From: a virus
Direction: 5' to 3' (one strand)
DNA: 25,402 bases
IMG/VR virus record: IMGVR_UViG_3300032116_001200
Location: 1-25,402 of that record
Each line of letters starts with the position of its first letter. Position 1 is the stretch's first letter. The notes beneath the pieces were generated by a model. That model ran no database searches, was not told where the DNA came from, and saw only the letters and a list, made by a program, of their open reading frames with translations. Of the stretch, positions 4,753 through 13,003 are shown piece after piece. The position numbers and the translations under genes are program-made.

Positions 4753-5203
4753 GCCCGGCCCCGTTGTTGGAGATGTATCCGCCCCGTCGTAGATCCAGGT
4801 CGCCGTAGGGGTCGTGAACGAGAATGGCGTCAGGCGTGTAGCCGATCGCGATGATCCAGTGGCCGCCACCTCCAGGCCTCGTGACCGGTCCTTGATGAAG
4901 CATGCCCAACGGCGTGGGAATGCCCCGGTTAATCTGGCCCTCGATCGTGCTCCAGTTCGCATTCTGAACGAACTTCGCCTTTACCCCATAGCTGGCGAGG
5001 GCCTTCAGCTGAGCCGCCGCAGCGGTGGTGTCACCGAACTGGCGCACCCTGGCCAGGAACTGGTCATCGCCGTTGGCCCCCTTCAGGGTGCCGGGCTTAA
5101 GCGACTCCAGCAGCATGGCGCAGCTAGAGCTGAAGCACATCCTGTAAGCCTGGCTGGAGGCGCTGTCCCGCTGGCTGTAGTAGGGGACCGAGAGGGTTTT
5201 CAT
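4670..5203 (-). CDS. C39-family peptidase endolysin
   Basis: A 177-residue papain-like cysteine peptidase of the C39_2 type, used by phages as a lysin that cuts peptidoglycan cross-links. Motifs are YYSQRD with Gln11 (oxyanion hole), MCFSSSCAM with Cys23 as the likely nucleophile (aligning with the family pattern CGPTSLAM), GGHWIIAIGY with His115, and VHDPYGD with Asp131. There is no signal peptide, so it should need a holin for export; two membrane-protein genes lie directly upstream in the same operon. Its start overlaps the upstream stop as ATGA. A role in tail-associated wall penetration is a less likely alternative. Confidence 0.85.
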   Translation of the reverse strand: MKTLSVPYYSQRDSASSQAYRMCFSSSCAMLLESLKPGTLKGANGDDQFLARVRQFGDTTAAAAQLKALASYGVKAKFVQNANWSTIEGQINRGIPTPLGMLHQGPVTRPGGGGHWIIAIGYTPDAILVHDPYGDLDLRRGGYISNNGAGLSYSRRNLGPRWMVEGPGTGWAILAER

Positions 5204-5529
5204 CTCATGCCAGCGTTAGCTTCTAGTGCTCGCAGTCTAACCCCATGTTCGGCAATCTTCAAAGCATTGGCCCTGTTAAATGTCTCCAGGGATTTAATAT
5301 CGTCCCCTTGCGCTTGATTGCTTGTTGAGATATTGCGCAGCTCTAAGCGTAGCTCTCTGGTGTCATCACGCAGCGTTATTAACAGGTTGACATATGCCGT
5401 GAGCAGGAGAACGATCAGCGGGCCACAGATGCCAGCAGACCATCTCAGGAGGCAGGTGACACGGGGATCAGCCGCGCCCAGGGGGGGACCGGTAGCGGGG
5501 GCCAACAGCCAGTTACGAGCAACCGCCAT
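5200..5529 (-). CDS. Membrane protein with coiled coil, probable holin or spanin-like lysis protein
   Basis: A 109-residue protein. The start is placed at the ATG at 5529 because GGAG lies 5 bases upstream; the frame extends to 5580 without such a site. Residues about 30-53 are one hydrophobic span (ICGPLIVLLLTAYVNLLITL), followed by a charged helix with heptad spacing (DDTRELRLELRNISTSNQ to the end). A single N-terminal anchor plus a long coiled coil recalls inner-membrane spanins (Rz) or XhlA-like proteins. Position immediately before the endolysin, with a 4-base overlap, supports a lysis role. No lipoprotein (o-spanin) partner was found. Confidence 0.62.
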   Translation of the reverse strand: MAVARNWLLAPATGPPLGAADPRVTCLLRWSAGICGPLIVLLLTAYVNLLITLRDDTRELRLELRNISTSNQAQGDDIKSLETFNRANALKIAEHGVRLRALEANAGMR

Positions 5530-5602
5530 TCTACTCCGCCCAGCCGCGCTTACCACAGTGTTGCCCCGCTGTAGCAGCACCCTACATCAGTTGTCGGCAC
5601 CG

Positions 5603-5770
5603 TCAACGCCGCCCCGACCGGTCACCCCGGCGGCTGTCGCCTATGGCCCGCAGCGCGATCAGCACCAGTTGGATCCAGCCGTTGGCGCGGATAGCCGGGG
5701 TCAGCGACAGCAGCTCAGATCCGACTGCAGCGATCACGGCGGCATAGAGGGCGACGGTCTCGGGACTCAC
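5603..5770 (-). CDS. Small membrane protein, holin candidate (55 aa)
   Basis: A 55-codon frame with a GTG start, beginning MSPETVALYAAVIAAVGSEL. It has one hydrophobic span at residues 5-21, a polar turn (TPAIRANG), a second moderately hydrophobic stretch (WIQLVLIALRAIG) and a strongly basic tail (DSRRGDRSGRR). A short protein with one or two spans and a positive C-terminus is typical of holins. It sits between the last tail gene and the two other lysis genes in the same direction. GGAGG lies 15 bases before the GTG, further than usual. Some uncertainty remains because there is no overlap to neighbours. Confidence 0.6.
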   Translation of the reverse strand: MSPETVALYAAVIAAVGSELLSLTPAIRANGWIQLVLIALRAIGDSRRGDRSGRR

Positions 5771-5793
5771 AGGTGGCCAGCAGGGCCTCCAGG

Positions 5794-6180
5794 TTAGTCC
5801 GAGACGATCGCGACAACCGACCGCAGCCGGCAGGTCACATCAACCAGCCCCGCAGGCCGGTGCGATTCCTCAGGCTGTTCTGCCCATACCCAGCGGTGCC
5901 AGTCCGGCAGGATGTCGTACCGGCTGGCATGGCCTGCCCATGCCGCATCCGACAGGGGGAACGACAGGTAGGTGCCGTGAGTGCGCCAGTGGTCCCGCAG
6001 CAGCTGAGCCTGGCTCTGCGTCAGCAGCTCCAGAGGCAGCTCCAGCGATACGCCGAATCGCTCCCGCGCCAGGCGAAATCGGACGTTACCGCCAGTGGCA
6101 GATCGTTCCGTGACCACGGCCGTACCACGCAGCCGGTAGCGGCGCCGACCAGAGGGTGCGAGGGAGGGGAAGACGGTCAT
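5794..6180 (-). CDS. Distal tail protein with FPSL-type domain (128 aa)
   Basis: Begins MTVFPSLAPSGRRRYRLRG and continues as a beta-rich domain with LELPLELLTQSQAQLLRDHW, then YLSFPLSDAAWAG. The same plan (FPSL.PS.R, a helix with L.D/A.H, then FxLP/FPL) occurs in the N-terminal 150 residues of the protein at 6594-7814, so this is a free-standing copy of that domain. I know such proteins as distal tail or baseplate-associated proteins of siphophages, but the precise role is not established. Its start overlaps the preceding gene's stop by 4 bases. It is the last virion gene before the lysis genes. Confidence 0.68.
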   Translation of the reverse strand: MTVFPSLAPSGRRRYRLRGTAVVTERSATGGNVRFRLARERFGVSLELPLELLTQSQAQLLRDHWRTHGTYLSFPLSDAAWAGHASRYDILPDWHRWVWAEQPEESHRPAGLVDVTCRLRSVVAIVSD

Positions 6181-6590
6181 CCGTTCTGCTGGGTCAAAAT
6201 GCTCTGCTGAACAGTGAACGGTTCATTACTCGTTACAACATCGCGCAAGAAATCGATATAGCAGAGTAATTCGTCAGCACTAGCGGCGCCACCCCTGGAT
6301 TTGTAAACCTCGGCGCCTCGCGCTGTGATCGTACTGCTGGGCCACGTTGCCTGAGGAATAACTATACTCAGTGCGTTAGTCGTGTTTGATACTGAGAAGG
6401 TCGGCACAATGATCTGCCCACCAGCCGTATAACCCGTGCCGGTGACTTCATTGGTCACCTGGTTGCGGCGGCTGTGTGCCCTGCTGGCGCTGTGGCCGCT
6501 GGTTACCAGCATGATCCTAAATGTGTCTGCAACGTTAAGATTGCCCTGCCACGGATCAAGCATGGCACTGTTGTGAATGAGAGAAGCCAT
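6177..6590 (-). CDS. Tail-associated structural protein (137 aa)
   Basis: A beta-rich protein with motifs seen in a widespread family of small phage structural proteins: an N-terminal FRIMLVTSGHSASRAHSRRN, the hallmark VTGTGYTAGG near residues 49-58, an internal TWPSSTITARGAEVY and a final strand with FTVQ. Members are usually encoded near tail fibres and are thought to be fibre- or tail-tip-associated; biochemical function is unknown. It lies between the LamG protein (3-base gap) and the FPSL-domain protein (4-base overlap) in the same operon. Confidence 0.7.
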   Translation of the reverse strand: MASLIHNSAMLDPWQGNLNVADTFRIMLVTSGHSASRAHSRRNQVTNEVTGTGYTAGGQIIVPTFSVSNTTNALSIVIPQATWPSSTITARGAEVYKSRGGAASADELLCYIDFLRDVVTSNEPFTVQQSILTQQNG

Positions 6591-6593
6591 GGC

Positions 6594-7814
6594 TTAGTAA
6601 AATGGTGTTGGTGGTACAGTGTAAGTACCACTGTATCGTGCAATGCTGCTTAGGCGTAGGTAGCTGAGCCTGGCATTCAGCGCTGCATGTGCGTCGTCGC
6701 GAACCCGTCCAATGTAGGCCGGGCCGTTCTGTGTCCTGGCGTTGCTGTCGCTGACGGTCGCCAGCTGGGCGCCGGCTGCGAACAGGCTTAGGGCTGTGCC
6801 ATTCCAGCACACAGCAACATGGGTCCATGTGTTGAGCGGGATGGCGTTGGCCGAGCTCTCCAAATCCGTGAGCGGTCCCCTGAATAATTTTAGTTTCCGG
6901 CTGCTGTCCACCGCCAGGAGGATTGCCTCCTGGCCAAACGTTGAGGTAGGCGTCCTGGTATCAATGATTGCTGCATAAGAACCGCTAGGAGTAACCGGCA
7001 GATATAGCCATGTCTCAAGCGTAAAGGCTGTAGAGAATGTAAAAGCTGAACTGGCCGGAATGGTTAGGTAGGTGCTGCTATTACCGTCGAATAATCCGCT
7101 GGCACCGTTGAAGATATATTCAGCCGTTGATATCTTGGCATTGCCATTAGCAGTTACGGTCAGATCCAGTGGGCCATCATCGGGGAACTCGGTCGAGTCG
7201 TTGGCCCCGATCATGGGCAGCAACAGTCGGACGCTGGAGGCATACGGATCGTTTGTGGCCCTGCCGCCGGTGATAGCCCATGCCGTCGTCAACGCTGCGC
7301 CAGGCGCGATCGGTGCAGGTCTCGGCAGCGCTTCGCCGGGCTGGATCAGCCACTCAGTTGTGATGTCCGCGCCTCGGGCGAACACAGGGGCCGCCGTGCG
7401 GATGCTCCATCGAGTACTGACGTCAGCCCCTGGAGCTGCCACACCATCGACCGGTACGATGCCCAGGGAAACCGCAACGGTGTGCCCCCCGCACTGATAG
7501 TCCTCTACCTCGGGAGCCTCCAGGTAGATCCAGCCGTAGCCGGCCGGCAGAAAGTCCGACTGGTTCAGCCCATCGAACACAGAACCAGGCAGGGTGAAGT
7601 GTTGCCAGTTGATGCCGACTGCCTCAACGTGGGCATCAATGGCCAGCATCTCCGACTCGCTGATGCCAATAAACGTCAGCTGCAGGCGCCCGTCGATTTC
7701 AACCGATCCCAGCCTGACGCGAGCCTCTGCCACCGCCATGGAAGCGTGCAGCTCGGTGGGTCGATCACCGGGGGACCACAGGCGCGAGCTGGGAATCAGG
7801 GATGGAAACGGCAT
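6594..7814 (-). CDS. Tail protein with C-terminal LamG/concanavalin-like domain, probable adhesin (406 aa)
   Basis: Modular protein. Residues 1-150 form the FPSL-type tail domain (PFPSLIPSSRLWSPGDRP near the start). Residues 150-200 form a linker of three repeats of the type APGA(D/L)(V/T)(S/T)T.W.I. Residues about 200-406 form a LamG-like jelly roll: FTLETWLYLP, AIPLNTWTHVAVCWNGTALS, LFAAGAQLATV and AYIGRVRDD are typical of Laminin_G_3 domains, which bind sugars. It probably attaches to the tail tip by the first domain and recognises a surface glycan with the last. It starts one base after the TipJ-like gene's stop codon (TAA, then C, then ATG). Confidence 0.78.
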   Translation of the reverse strand: MPFPSLIPSSRLWSPGDRPTELHASMAVAEARVRLGSVEIDGRLQLTFIGISESEMLAIDAHVEAVGINWQHFTLPGSVFDGLNQSDFLPAGYGWIYLEAPEVEDYQCGGHTVAVSLGIVPVDGVAAPGADVSTRWSIRTAAPVFARGADITTEWLIQPGEALPRPAPIAPGAALTTAWAITGGRATNDPYASSVRLLLPMIGANDSTEFPDDGPLDLTVTANGNAKISTAEYIFNGASGLFDGNSSTYLTIPASSAFTFSTAFTLETWLYLPVTPSGSYAAIIDTRTPTSTFGQEAILLAVDSSRKLKLFRGPLTDLESSANAIPLNTWTHVAVCWNGTALSLFAAGAQLATVSDSNARTQNGPAYIGRVRDDAHAALNARLSYLRLSSIARYSGTYTVPPTPFY

Positions 7815-7815
7815 G

Positions 7816-10122
7816 TTACGGCACCTGGCCTAGGTCGCCAGTGGGGCCCCACTGGTAACCGGTCCAGTCTGGTGGCGTTACCGATTGACTGCCGGCTGGC
7901 AATGATGCCGTAGGACCAATAAAGAAATTAACAATATCAAAAGCAACAATAGGACCGCCAATGATAAGCCATTGCATAGTAGCGTGGGCGGGGTTATTAG
8001 GATTGCTGTAATCGTAAGGCAGGTTCTGGTATCCTATGACATTATCGTTTTTATTGAAGATGATATGATGATACGCTAAGAAGTTTGTATCAACCCAGTA
8101 AAGCGGATCCCACGGCGGTCCGTCATCTTTAAGAACCCTAACTTTGTAGGCAACTGACTTACCACCTGGGACATCTCCTGGCGGCTGGAATGGCGCTAAA
8201 TCTTGTGGCCTAACAGTGTACTCTCTTGTGTATCGTATATTACTAGGATCCCTTATTTGTTCTTCGGTTGTGTCTGTTGTTTTTGGGCAATAGTATTTTG
8301 CGTAATACTGCCCACCCGGTCTTATTATCTTGCGCTCTCCCGGCTGGCTGCCTGGCTCGATTGGCAGTATTGGTTTGCCTTTTCTTCCGACGGTAGGATA
8401 GGGCTTGTAATCGGTTCGATCGTTTGGCCTGTAATACCATTCGAGTCCTTGCGCTTCTTCGCCTGTATCGCACGTTATTGGTTCCAATACTGCTGGAGCA
8501 TTTGGAGCGCTTTGAGATCGGTTAGGATCAGATTGACGGTCGCCAGGTCCGTCCTCATCGCCATACGGCGGCGCTTGATCATTCAGGCGATTGTCGAGTT
8601 CCTCCGCCTTACCTGCGCCAGTTGCATCATTAGTTGATGGACTGGTCTGGGAGATGCCCACATCCGGGGGCACAGTGGCGTCAGTGCTGCTGTTGACATC
8701 CTGCAGAATGCCGGAGCGCTGCGGGCTCAACAGAATGCCGGTGCCCCTGGCTGAGACCACATCGAGAGCTACCAGGCTGCGACGGTCAGCATCGACCGGC
8801 AGGTGGGTCAGCTCGTATGCCACATCGCCAGCCAGGGTTTTGGAAATCCGTTCCACCTGATACAGATAGTCCCATCGGTCATCTCCCCCGCTGCTGGTCT
8901 CTCGGGGCAGGGTGAGGCGAACCACGGCGCCAGTGGACAGGGTGGTGCTGTGGCCCCCAGGCCGCGCCCGTAGCCGCGCCGTGTGATCGATCTGGCAGCG
9001 GCGGGCCAGCAGGTGGGCGGCGACACGGGCCGCGTGCAACTCGTTGGTGGCGAACTGGCTGAGGTCATGCAGCTCAAATGGCCCTGTCTCTGCTGTCCCC
9101 GCGTACCGCGTCTCCAGCACTCGGGCAATCCCTAGGTCGTTGGCCGGTTGCTGCCTCCAGCGAGATTGAACCGTGAACGGCTGGCGGTTGCCCAGGGGGC
9201 TGTAGTTGATCTCCAGCGAATCCGGCAGGCTGTTGTCAGCGTTGAACCGATAGGCGTAGGTGAGCGGGCCAGTGAGGATGTTTCCCTGCGCATCGGTCGG
9301 CAGCACGGGCCTCAGGCCCAGCTTGCCGTTGTTGCGTGATTCCGTCACCAGGAAGCATGGCCCCCAGTTGGCGATCAGATCTGGGATGCTGGTGCGCTCG
9401 GTTATCACGCAGTTGCAGGTGAACCCCTGCCGCTCCAGGAACACAGCCGTTGCCGTCAGCGCTGGGATGTCGATCATCTCCGCTGGGATCCTGCTGCTGC
9501 GTTGCATCAACCACAGGATCAGATCTGCGAAATTATCTGACGGACCGTAGACACCATCCGCCAGGCGGGTTACATTGATCCCACCGCGAATGAAGATATT
9601 AACTTGACGCTTGAATGAATCATCAGCCAGCGCCGTCTGTATTTGATAGCTCAGCGTGCTGACGCCTGGATAGGTTCCGACACTGCCGCAGTATTGCGAC
9701 AGCTGGGCGATCTCCGGCACTGACAGATCGGTGATGAAGTTGCCTGGCAACCAAGTCCCCGCCCGTCGGTTGTAGGACTGATTGAACGATCCAGCCCGGA
9801 TCGCGCCGGAGAACACATCGCGAACCTCGATCGCGCTCATCGGCCCCTCGCCGAGGATCAGGTGGTAGCTGGCCTGGATCTGCCCACCGCCTGGTGTCTC
9901 ATACCGCAGCTCAGTAGCTGGAGGGCTGAGCAACACACCACCCGCGCCGTTCCGCCACCGAGCCCACACCACAGGGATGGGGTCACCCGGCTGAGCCGCC
10001 CGCTGGTCCGCCGTGGCAAGGTCACCCTGGCCGTTGGCGGTGATGCTGGGCGGCACCACCCCCGCGTAGAGCGCCAGCAGGGCCTGAGGATCGGAGGATG
10101 CGAGCCAGGTCATAGCCTGCAC
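7816..10122 (-). CDS. TipJ-like central tail hub / host-specificity protein (768 aa)
   Basis: A large protein at the gene position of lambda J. Residues 1-460 carry hub-like segments: an early QPGDPIPVVWARWRNGAGG, a long beta-rich body with FNQSYNRRAGTWLPG, and LLARRCQIDHTARLRARPGG followed by GAVVRLTLPRET. This resembles phage TipJ/baseplate hub proteins that close the tail tube and contact the receptor. The region after about residue 530 (7816-8520) changes to AT-rich DNA and to a Tyr/Asn/Pro-rich sequence without recognised domains, probably a swapped receptor-contact segment. It is shorter than lambda J (1132 aa). The start overlaps the preceding gene by 13 bases. Confidence 0.75.
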   Translation of the reverse strand: MQAMTWLASSDPQALLALYAGVVPPSITANGQGDLATADQRAAQPGDPIPVVWARWRNGAGGVLLSPPATELRYETPGGGQIQASYHLILGEGPMSAIEVRDVFSGAIRAGSFNQSYNRRAGTWLPGNFITDLSVPEIAQLSQYCGSVGTYPGVSTLSYQIQTALADDSFKRQVNIFIRGGINVTRLADGVYGPSDNFADLILWLMQRSSRIPAEMIDIPALTATAVFLERQGFTCNCVITERTSIPDLIANWGPCFLVTESRNNGKLGLRPVLPTDAQGNILTGPLTYAYRFNADNSLPDSLEINYSPLGNRQPFTVQSRWRQQPANDLGIARVLETRYAGTAETGPFELHDLSQFATNELHAARVAAHLLARRCQIDHTARLRARPGGHSTTLSTGAVVRLTLPRETSSGGDDRWDYLYQVERISKTLAGDVAYELTHLPVDADRRSLVALDVVSARGTGILLSPQRSGILQDVNSSTDATVPPDVGISQTSPSTNDATGAGKAEELDNRLNDQAPPYGDEDGPGDRQSDPNRSQSAPNAPAVLEPITCDTGEEAQGLEWYYRPNDRTDYKPYPTVGRKGKPILPIEPGSQPGERKIIRPGGQYYAKYYCPKTTDTTEEQIRDPSNIRYTREYTVRPQDLAPFQPPGDVPGGKSVAYKVRVLKDDGPPWDPLYWVDTNFLAYHHIIFNKNDNVIGYQNLPYDYSNPNNPAHATMQWLIIGGPIVAFDIVNFFIGPTASLPAGSQSVTPPDWTGYQWGPTGDLGQVP

Positions 10123-10571
10123 CCCACGCCCATGATCTCTGTCGTCAACGCCCGGGGCGGCACCTGGGAGCCGACCGGATCCAGGGCTGTGCCGAGCTGT
10201 GCCGTCATGGTCGTCAGGCTGGCAGAGGCGCCCACCACCTGCCCGATGAACTGGGCCTGCAGCACATGCACGACCGGGGGGGCGCCGGGGCTAGCCAGGG
10301 GATCAAACTGGTACTGGGTCAGCTCCACCAGGTGGCCGCCTGCGAGGGCTGCCTCGAATGCCTGGCGCACCTGCCGCGTCGCGGGGGCCGAGATCGTCAC
10401 GCCGGTCTCGTCGCCGGACACGCCGGCCACCATTCCGCCCGCGGTGAACGGGACCCAGATCCAGGGGGCTCCTTGCCAGGTGACGGTCGGGCCGTGATAG
10501 CCGTTCTGCCAGCGGGCCAGGGTCACCCCGTCTCGGATGAACCGGAGGTACTGGCTGATCCCGAGTTCCAT
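10110..10571 (-). CDS. Minor tail (tail-tip) protein, lambda L/M-position (153 aa)
   Basis: A 153-aa beta-rich protein between tape measure and hub. Segments WIWVPFTAGGMVAGVSGDET and VELTQYQFDPLASPGAPP, plus a conserved-looking C-terminus (VPPRALTTEIMGVGC), resemble small tail-tip proteins that join the tape-measure end to the hub, the role of lambda gpM/gpL. A single late Cys (Cys151) is present, fewer than the iron-sulfur ligands of gpL, so it may be only functionally equivalent. Its start shares one base with the tape-measure stop (TGATG). Confidence 0.65.
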   Translation of the reverse strand: MELGISQYLRFIRDGVTLARWQNGYHGPTVTWQGAPWIWVPFTAGGMVAGVSGDETGVTISAPATRQVRQAFEAALAGGHLVELTQYQFDPLASPGAPPVVHVLQAQFIGQVVGASASLTTMTAQLGTALDPVGSQVPPRALTTEIMGVGCRL

Positions 10572-13003
10572 CAGGCCATCCCCAGCGCACGCCGCGCCTG
10601 TGGGTTGCGGATCAAGGCCAGTGTCCCGTCTCTGGTGGCGATCACCGCCCGCTCCAGATCATCCAGCGTGACCCGCCGCTGGCCGGTTTCGTCCTGCATC
10701 ACAGGGCCGGTGGTGATGTTGATGGCCGGGGCTGTGAACGATCCGGTGCCACTGCCAGCGGTAGGCCCGTTGTCAGCGAGGTAGCGGGTAGCAAACCCGG
10801 CTGCCTTGGACTCGGGCACAACATATTCGGGCTCGCCGCCATCGCCGATCATGGCCAGGGTTGGGCGGGTGACAACGCCACCCTGAGCAAACGCCGGAAT
10901 CAAGGTGATCGCCGGTCCTCCTACCCTGCCGCTGAGAGAATTAAACCCTCGAATAGCTGTGTTGACTGCATCAACCACGGGCCGAAGCAGTGACCGCACA
11001 GCATTAGCTACGGCGTTAACAGCGCCATTGATTGACTTAACAATGTTGTTCCAAATGCTTAGTACAAAGTTAGCAGCATTTTGCATACCTCCTACAACCA
11101 GACTGGTGAAGCTATTCCAAAGCTTAGATAATGGCGCAGTAACATTCTTGTTAAACCATCCAACGAGAATACCGAATCCTGCTGTAATACCATACACAAC
11201 ACCATCAACTGCGTAGGCAATGCCTTTGCCAAGCCAGGCGAAGAATCCTGCAATCTCCTTGCGCCAGATCACGATGGCGGCAACGATCGCGACAGCAATC
11301 AGCGCTAGTCCTAGCGGGCTGGCCACGAAAGCAACCAGGGCAGGAATAGCTACACCAGTGATCCAGGCGATCAGTCCGCTGATCAGAGCCTTGATTCCGG
11401 CAATGGCCGGGGCAGCTAATCCCAGCCAGCCAGCAATAGTGGCGCCGATCTTCAGGCCCCCGATCGCGCCGCCAATGATTACCAGGTTGGCCAGCAAGCC
11501 GGCAAGAACTGGCAGCGCCAGGGATAGGCCGATCACGGCTAAAGTGATTGCCTTAAGCGGGCCTGGCATTTGATTGAATGCTGTGACGCCGTTTGTTACG
11601 GCGGTTGTAATATATATCAATGCCGGCAGCAATACGATGGCCAGATCAATACCTAGCCGGCCAACTTTACCGGACAGTCCGATTAGCTGATCCTGGTATT
11701 GATCTGCTGCCTTGGCAAACTCAGTTGTCATACTGACAGCCATGCCCCTGATAGCCTTGCTGCCCATTAGGAACATTGGTATCAGTTCGCTGCCGCCACG
11801 GCCGAGCAACTTCATCGCCAGTTCGGTGCGCTTGGCTGGATCCTCAATCCGGTTCAGCGCATCGCCAACATCCAACATCACATCAGCAGGATTCCGCAGC
11901 CGGCCGGCCGCATCGGTCACGGCTACCCCCAGTTGGCGGAACGTCTCTGACGCCGCCTTGCCCGATAGCCCCAGCTCCTCCATCTGCTGGCTCAGCTCGT
12001 TGGCATTGGTGCCCCGGATGGCCTTCTCTCGCGCATCGGCCGCGGCCTTGAATGCGGCCACCTGGGCAGCGGTCCCCGCCCGCACCTCGCTGGTCTGCGC
12101 CTCCATGGCAGCCTTCAGCGCCTGCTCCTCCCGCCGCTTGCGGTCGTCAATCGCGTCCTGCTGCAGCTGCTGCTGATCCCTCAGCGCCCGCTCCCGCGCA
12201 CGGCGCTGATCTGCAGCGCCTTGGCGCACCGCGTCCAGCTGGGCATCCTCCTGGTCTTGCAGCTGCTGCAGCTGCCGATCCCTGGCATCCTCGCTCAACC
12301 GCTCATCTCGCTGGATCCCCCGCCGGAGCGCATCGAAGCGCCGCTGGACTGACTTCTCAACCGCGTTGGTCTCGCGCTCTGCCGCCCTCTCCTCTGCGCT
12401 GCGGCGATCGTCGAACCGGTCGTCCAGGATCCGCTGTTCATTTCGGTAGCGGCGGTTCAACTCAGCCAGCCGCTGGTCAGATTCCCGGCTGATCGCTTCC
12501 AGCCGCTCATCAGCCGCGCGCTCAACGGCCGCCACCTGATTTCGCTCGCCGGTGCGGACTGCCTCCACCGCTCGGTTCATGTCTTCCGCCGTCATCTCTC
12601 CAACCCGGCTGCTGCTGGCCGCGGCGGCCATCGAGCGGGCCAGGCGCGTGAGCCCCTTCTCCACCGCCTCGATCGTGGTTCCGCTGAGGGCCGCCGCCCG
12701 CTTGAACCTGGCCAACATCTCAACGCTGACGCCAGTCCGCTCGCTCATGTCGTAGAAAGCGTCGCCGGCGTCGATGGTGGATTTCGCCATGGCGACGATG
12801 CCGCCCACCGACAACAGCGGCAGGAGGCGGCTGAAGGCCCCGCCGAGCCCCTGCATGCTGGCTGCCTGTGCTAGGCCTCCCAGGCTTTTGCTCGCCACGT
12901 TGCCAGCCCGGCTGACGCCACCGATCGCGCCAGCCAGTCCCTGAATAGCGCCCTGCCCGTCAGCCTTGGCGGTGATCTTCAGCAGGCTGGAGAGGATGGC
13001 CAT
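10571..13003 (-). CDS. Tail tape measure protein (810 aa)
   Basis: The longest gene here. Residues 1-130 hold the usual N-terminal helical segment (KITAKADGQGAIQGLAGAIG, then TGVSVEMLARFKRAAALSG). Residues about 135-340 form a highly charged coiled coil rich in Arg, Glu and Gln. Around 430-600 are long hydrophobic stretches (PALIYITTAVTNGVTAFN, SPLGLALIAVAIVAAIVIW) that could enter the host membrane at ejection. Near 725 is GGEPEYVVPES, a common C-terminal tape-measure motif. It sets tail length: at the accepted ~0.15 nm per residue this predicts a tail near 120 nm (inference). It follows the chaperone genes directly, as in lambda. Confidence 0.93.
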   Translation of the reverse strand: MAILSSLLKITAKADGQGAIQGLAGAIGGVSRAGNVASKSLGGLAQAASMQGLGGAFSRLLPLLSVGGIVAMAKSTIDAGDAFYDMSERTGVSVEMLARFKRAAALSGTTIEAVEKGLTRLARSMAAAASSSRVGEMTAEDMNRAVEAVRTGERNQVAAVERAADERLEAISRESDQRLAELNRRYRNEQRILDDRFDDRRSAEERAAERETNAVEKSVQRRFDALRRGIQRDERLSEDARDRQLQQLQDQEDAQLDAVRQGAADQRRARERALRDQQQLQQDAIDDRKRREEQALKAAMEAQTSEVRAGTAAQVAAFKAAADAREKAIRGTNANELSQQMEELGLSGKAASETFRQLGVAVTDAAGRLRNPADVMLDVGDALNRIEDPAKRTELAMKLLGRGGSELIPMFLMGSKAIRGMAVSMTTEFAKAADQYQDQLIGLSGKVGRLGIDLAIVLLPALIYITTAVTNGVTAFNQMPGPLKAITLAVIGLSLALPVLAGLLANLVIIGGAIGGLKIGATIAGWLGLAAPAIAGIKALISGLIAWITGVAIPALVAFVASPLGLALIAVAIVAAIVIWRKEIAGFFAWLGKGIAYAVDGVVYGITAGFGILVGWFNKNVTAPLSKLWNSFTSLVVGGMQNAANFVLSIWNNIVKSINGAVNAVANAVRSLLRPVVDAVNTAIRGFNSLSGRVGGPAITLIPAFAQGGVVTRPTLAMIGDGGEPEYVVPESKAAGFATRYLADNGPTAGSGTGSFTAPAINITTGPVMQDETGQRRVTLDDLERAVIATRDGTLALIRNPQARRALGMA

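Noticed and set aside
4814-5797. Long plus-strand frames antisense to the lysis genes
   Set aside because: The minus-strand readings carry catalytic motifs and membrane segments with proper overlaps; the plus readings do not.
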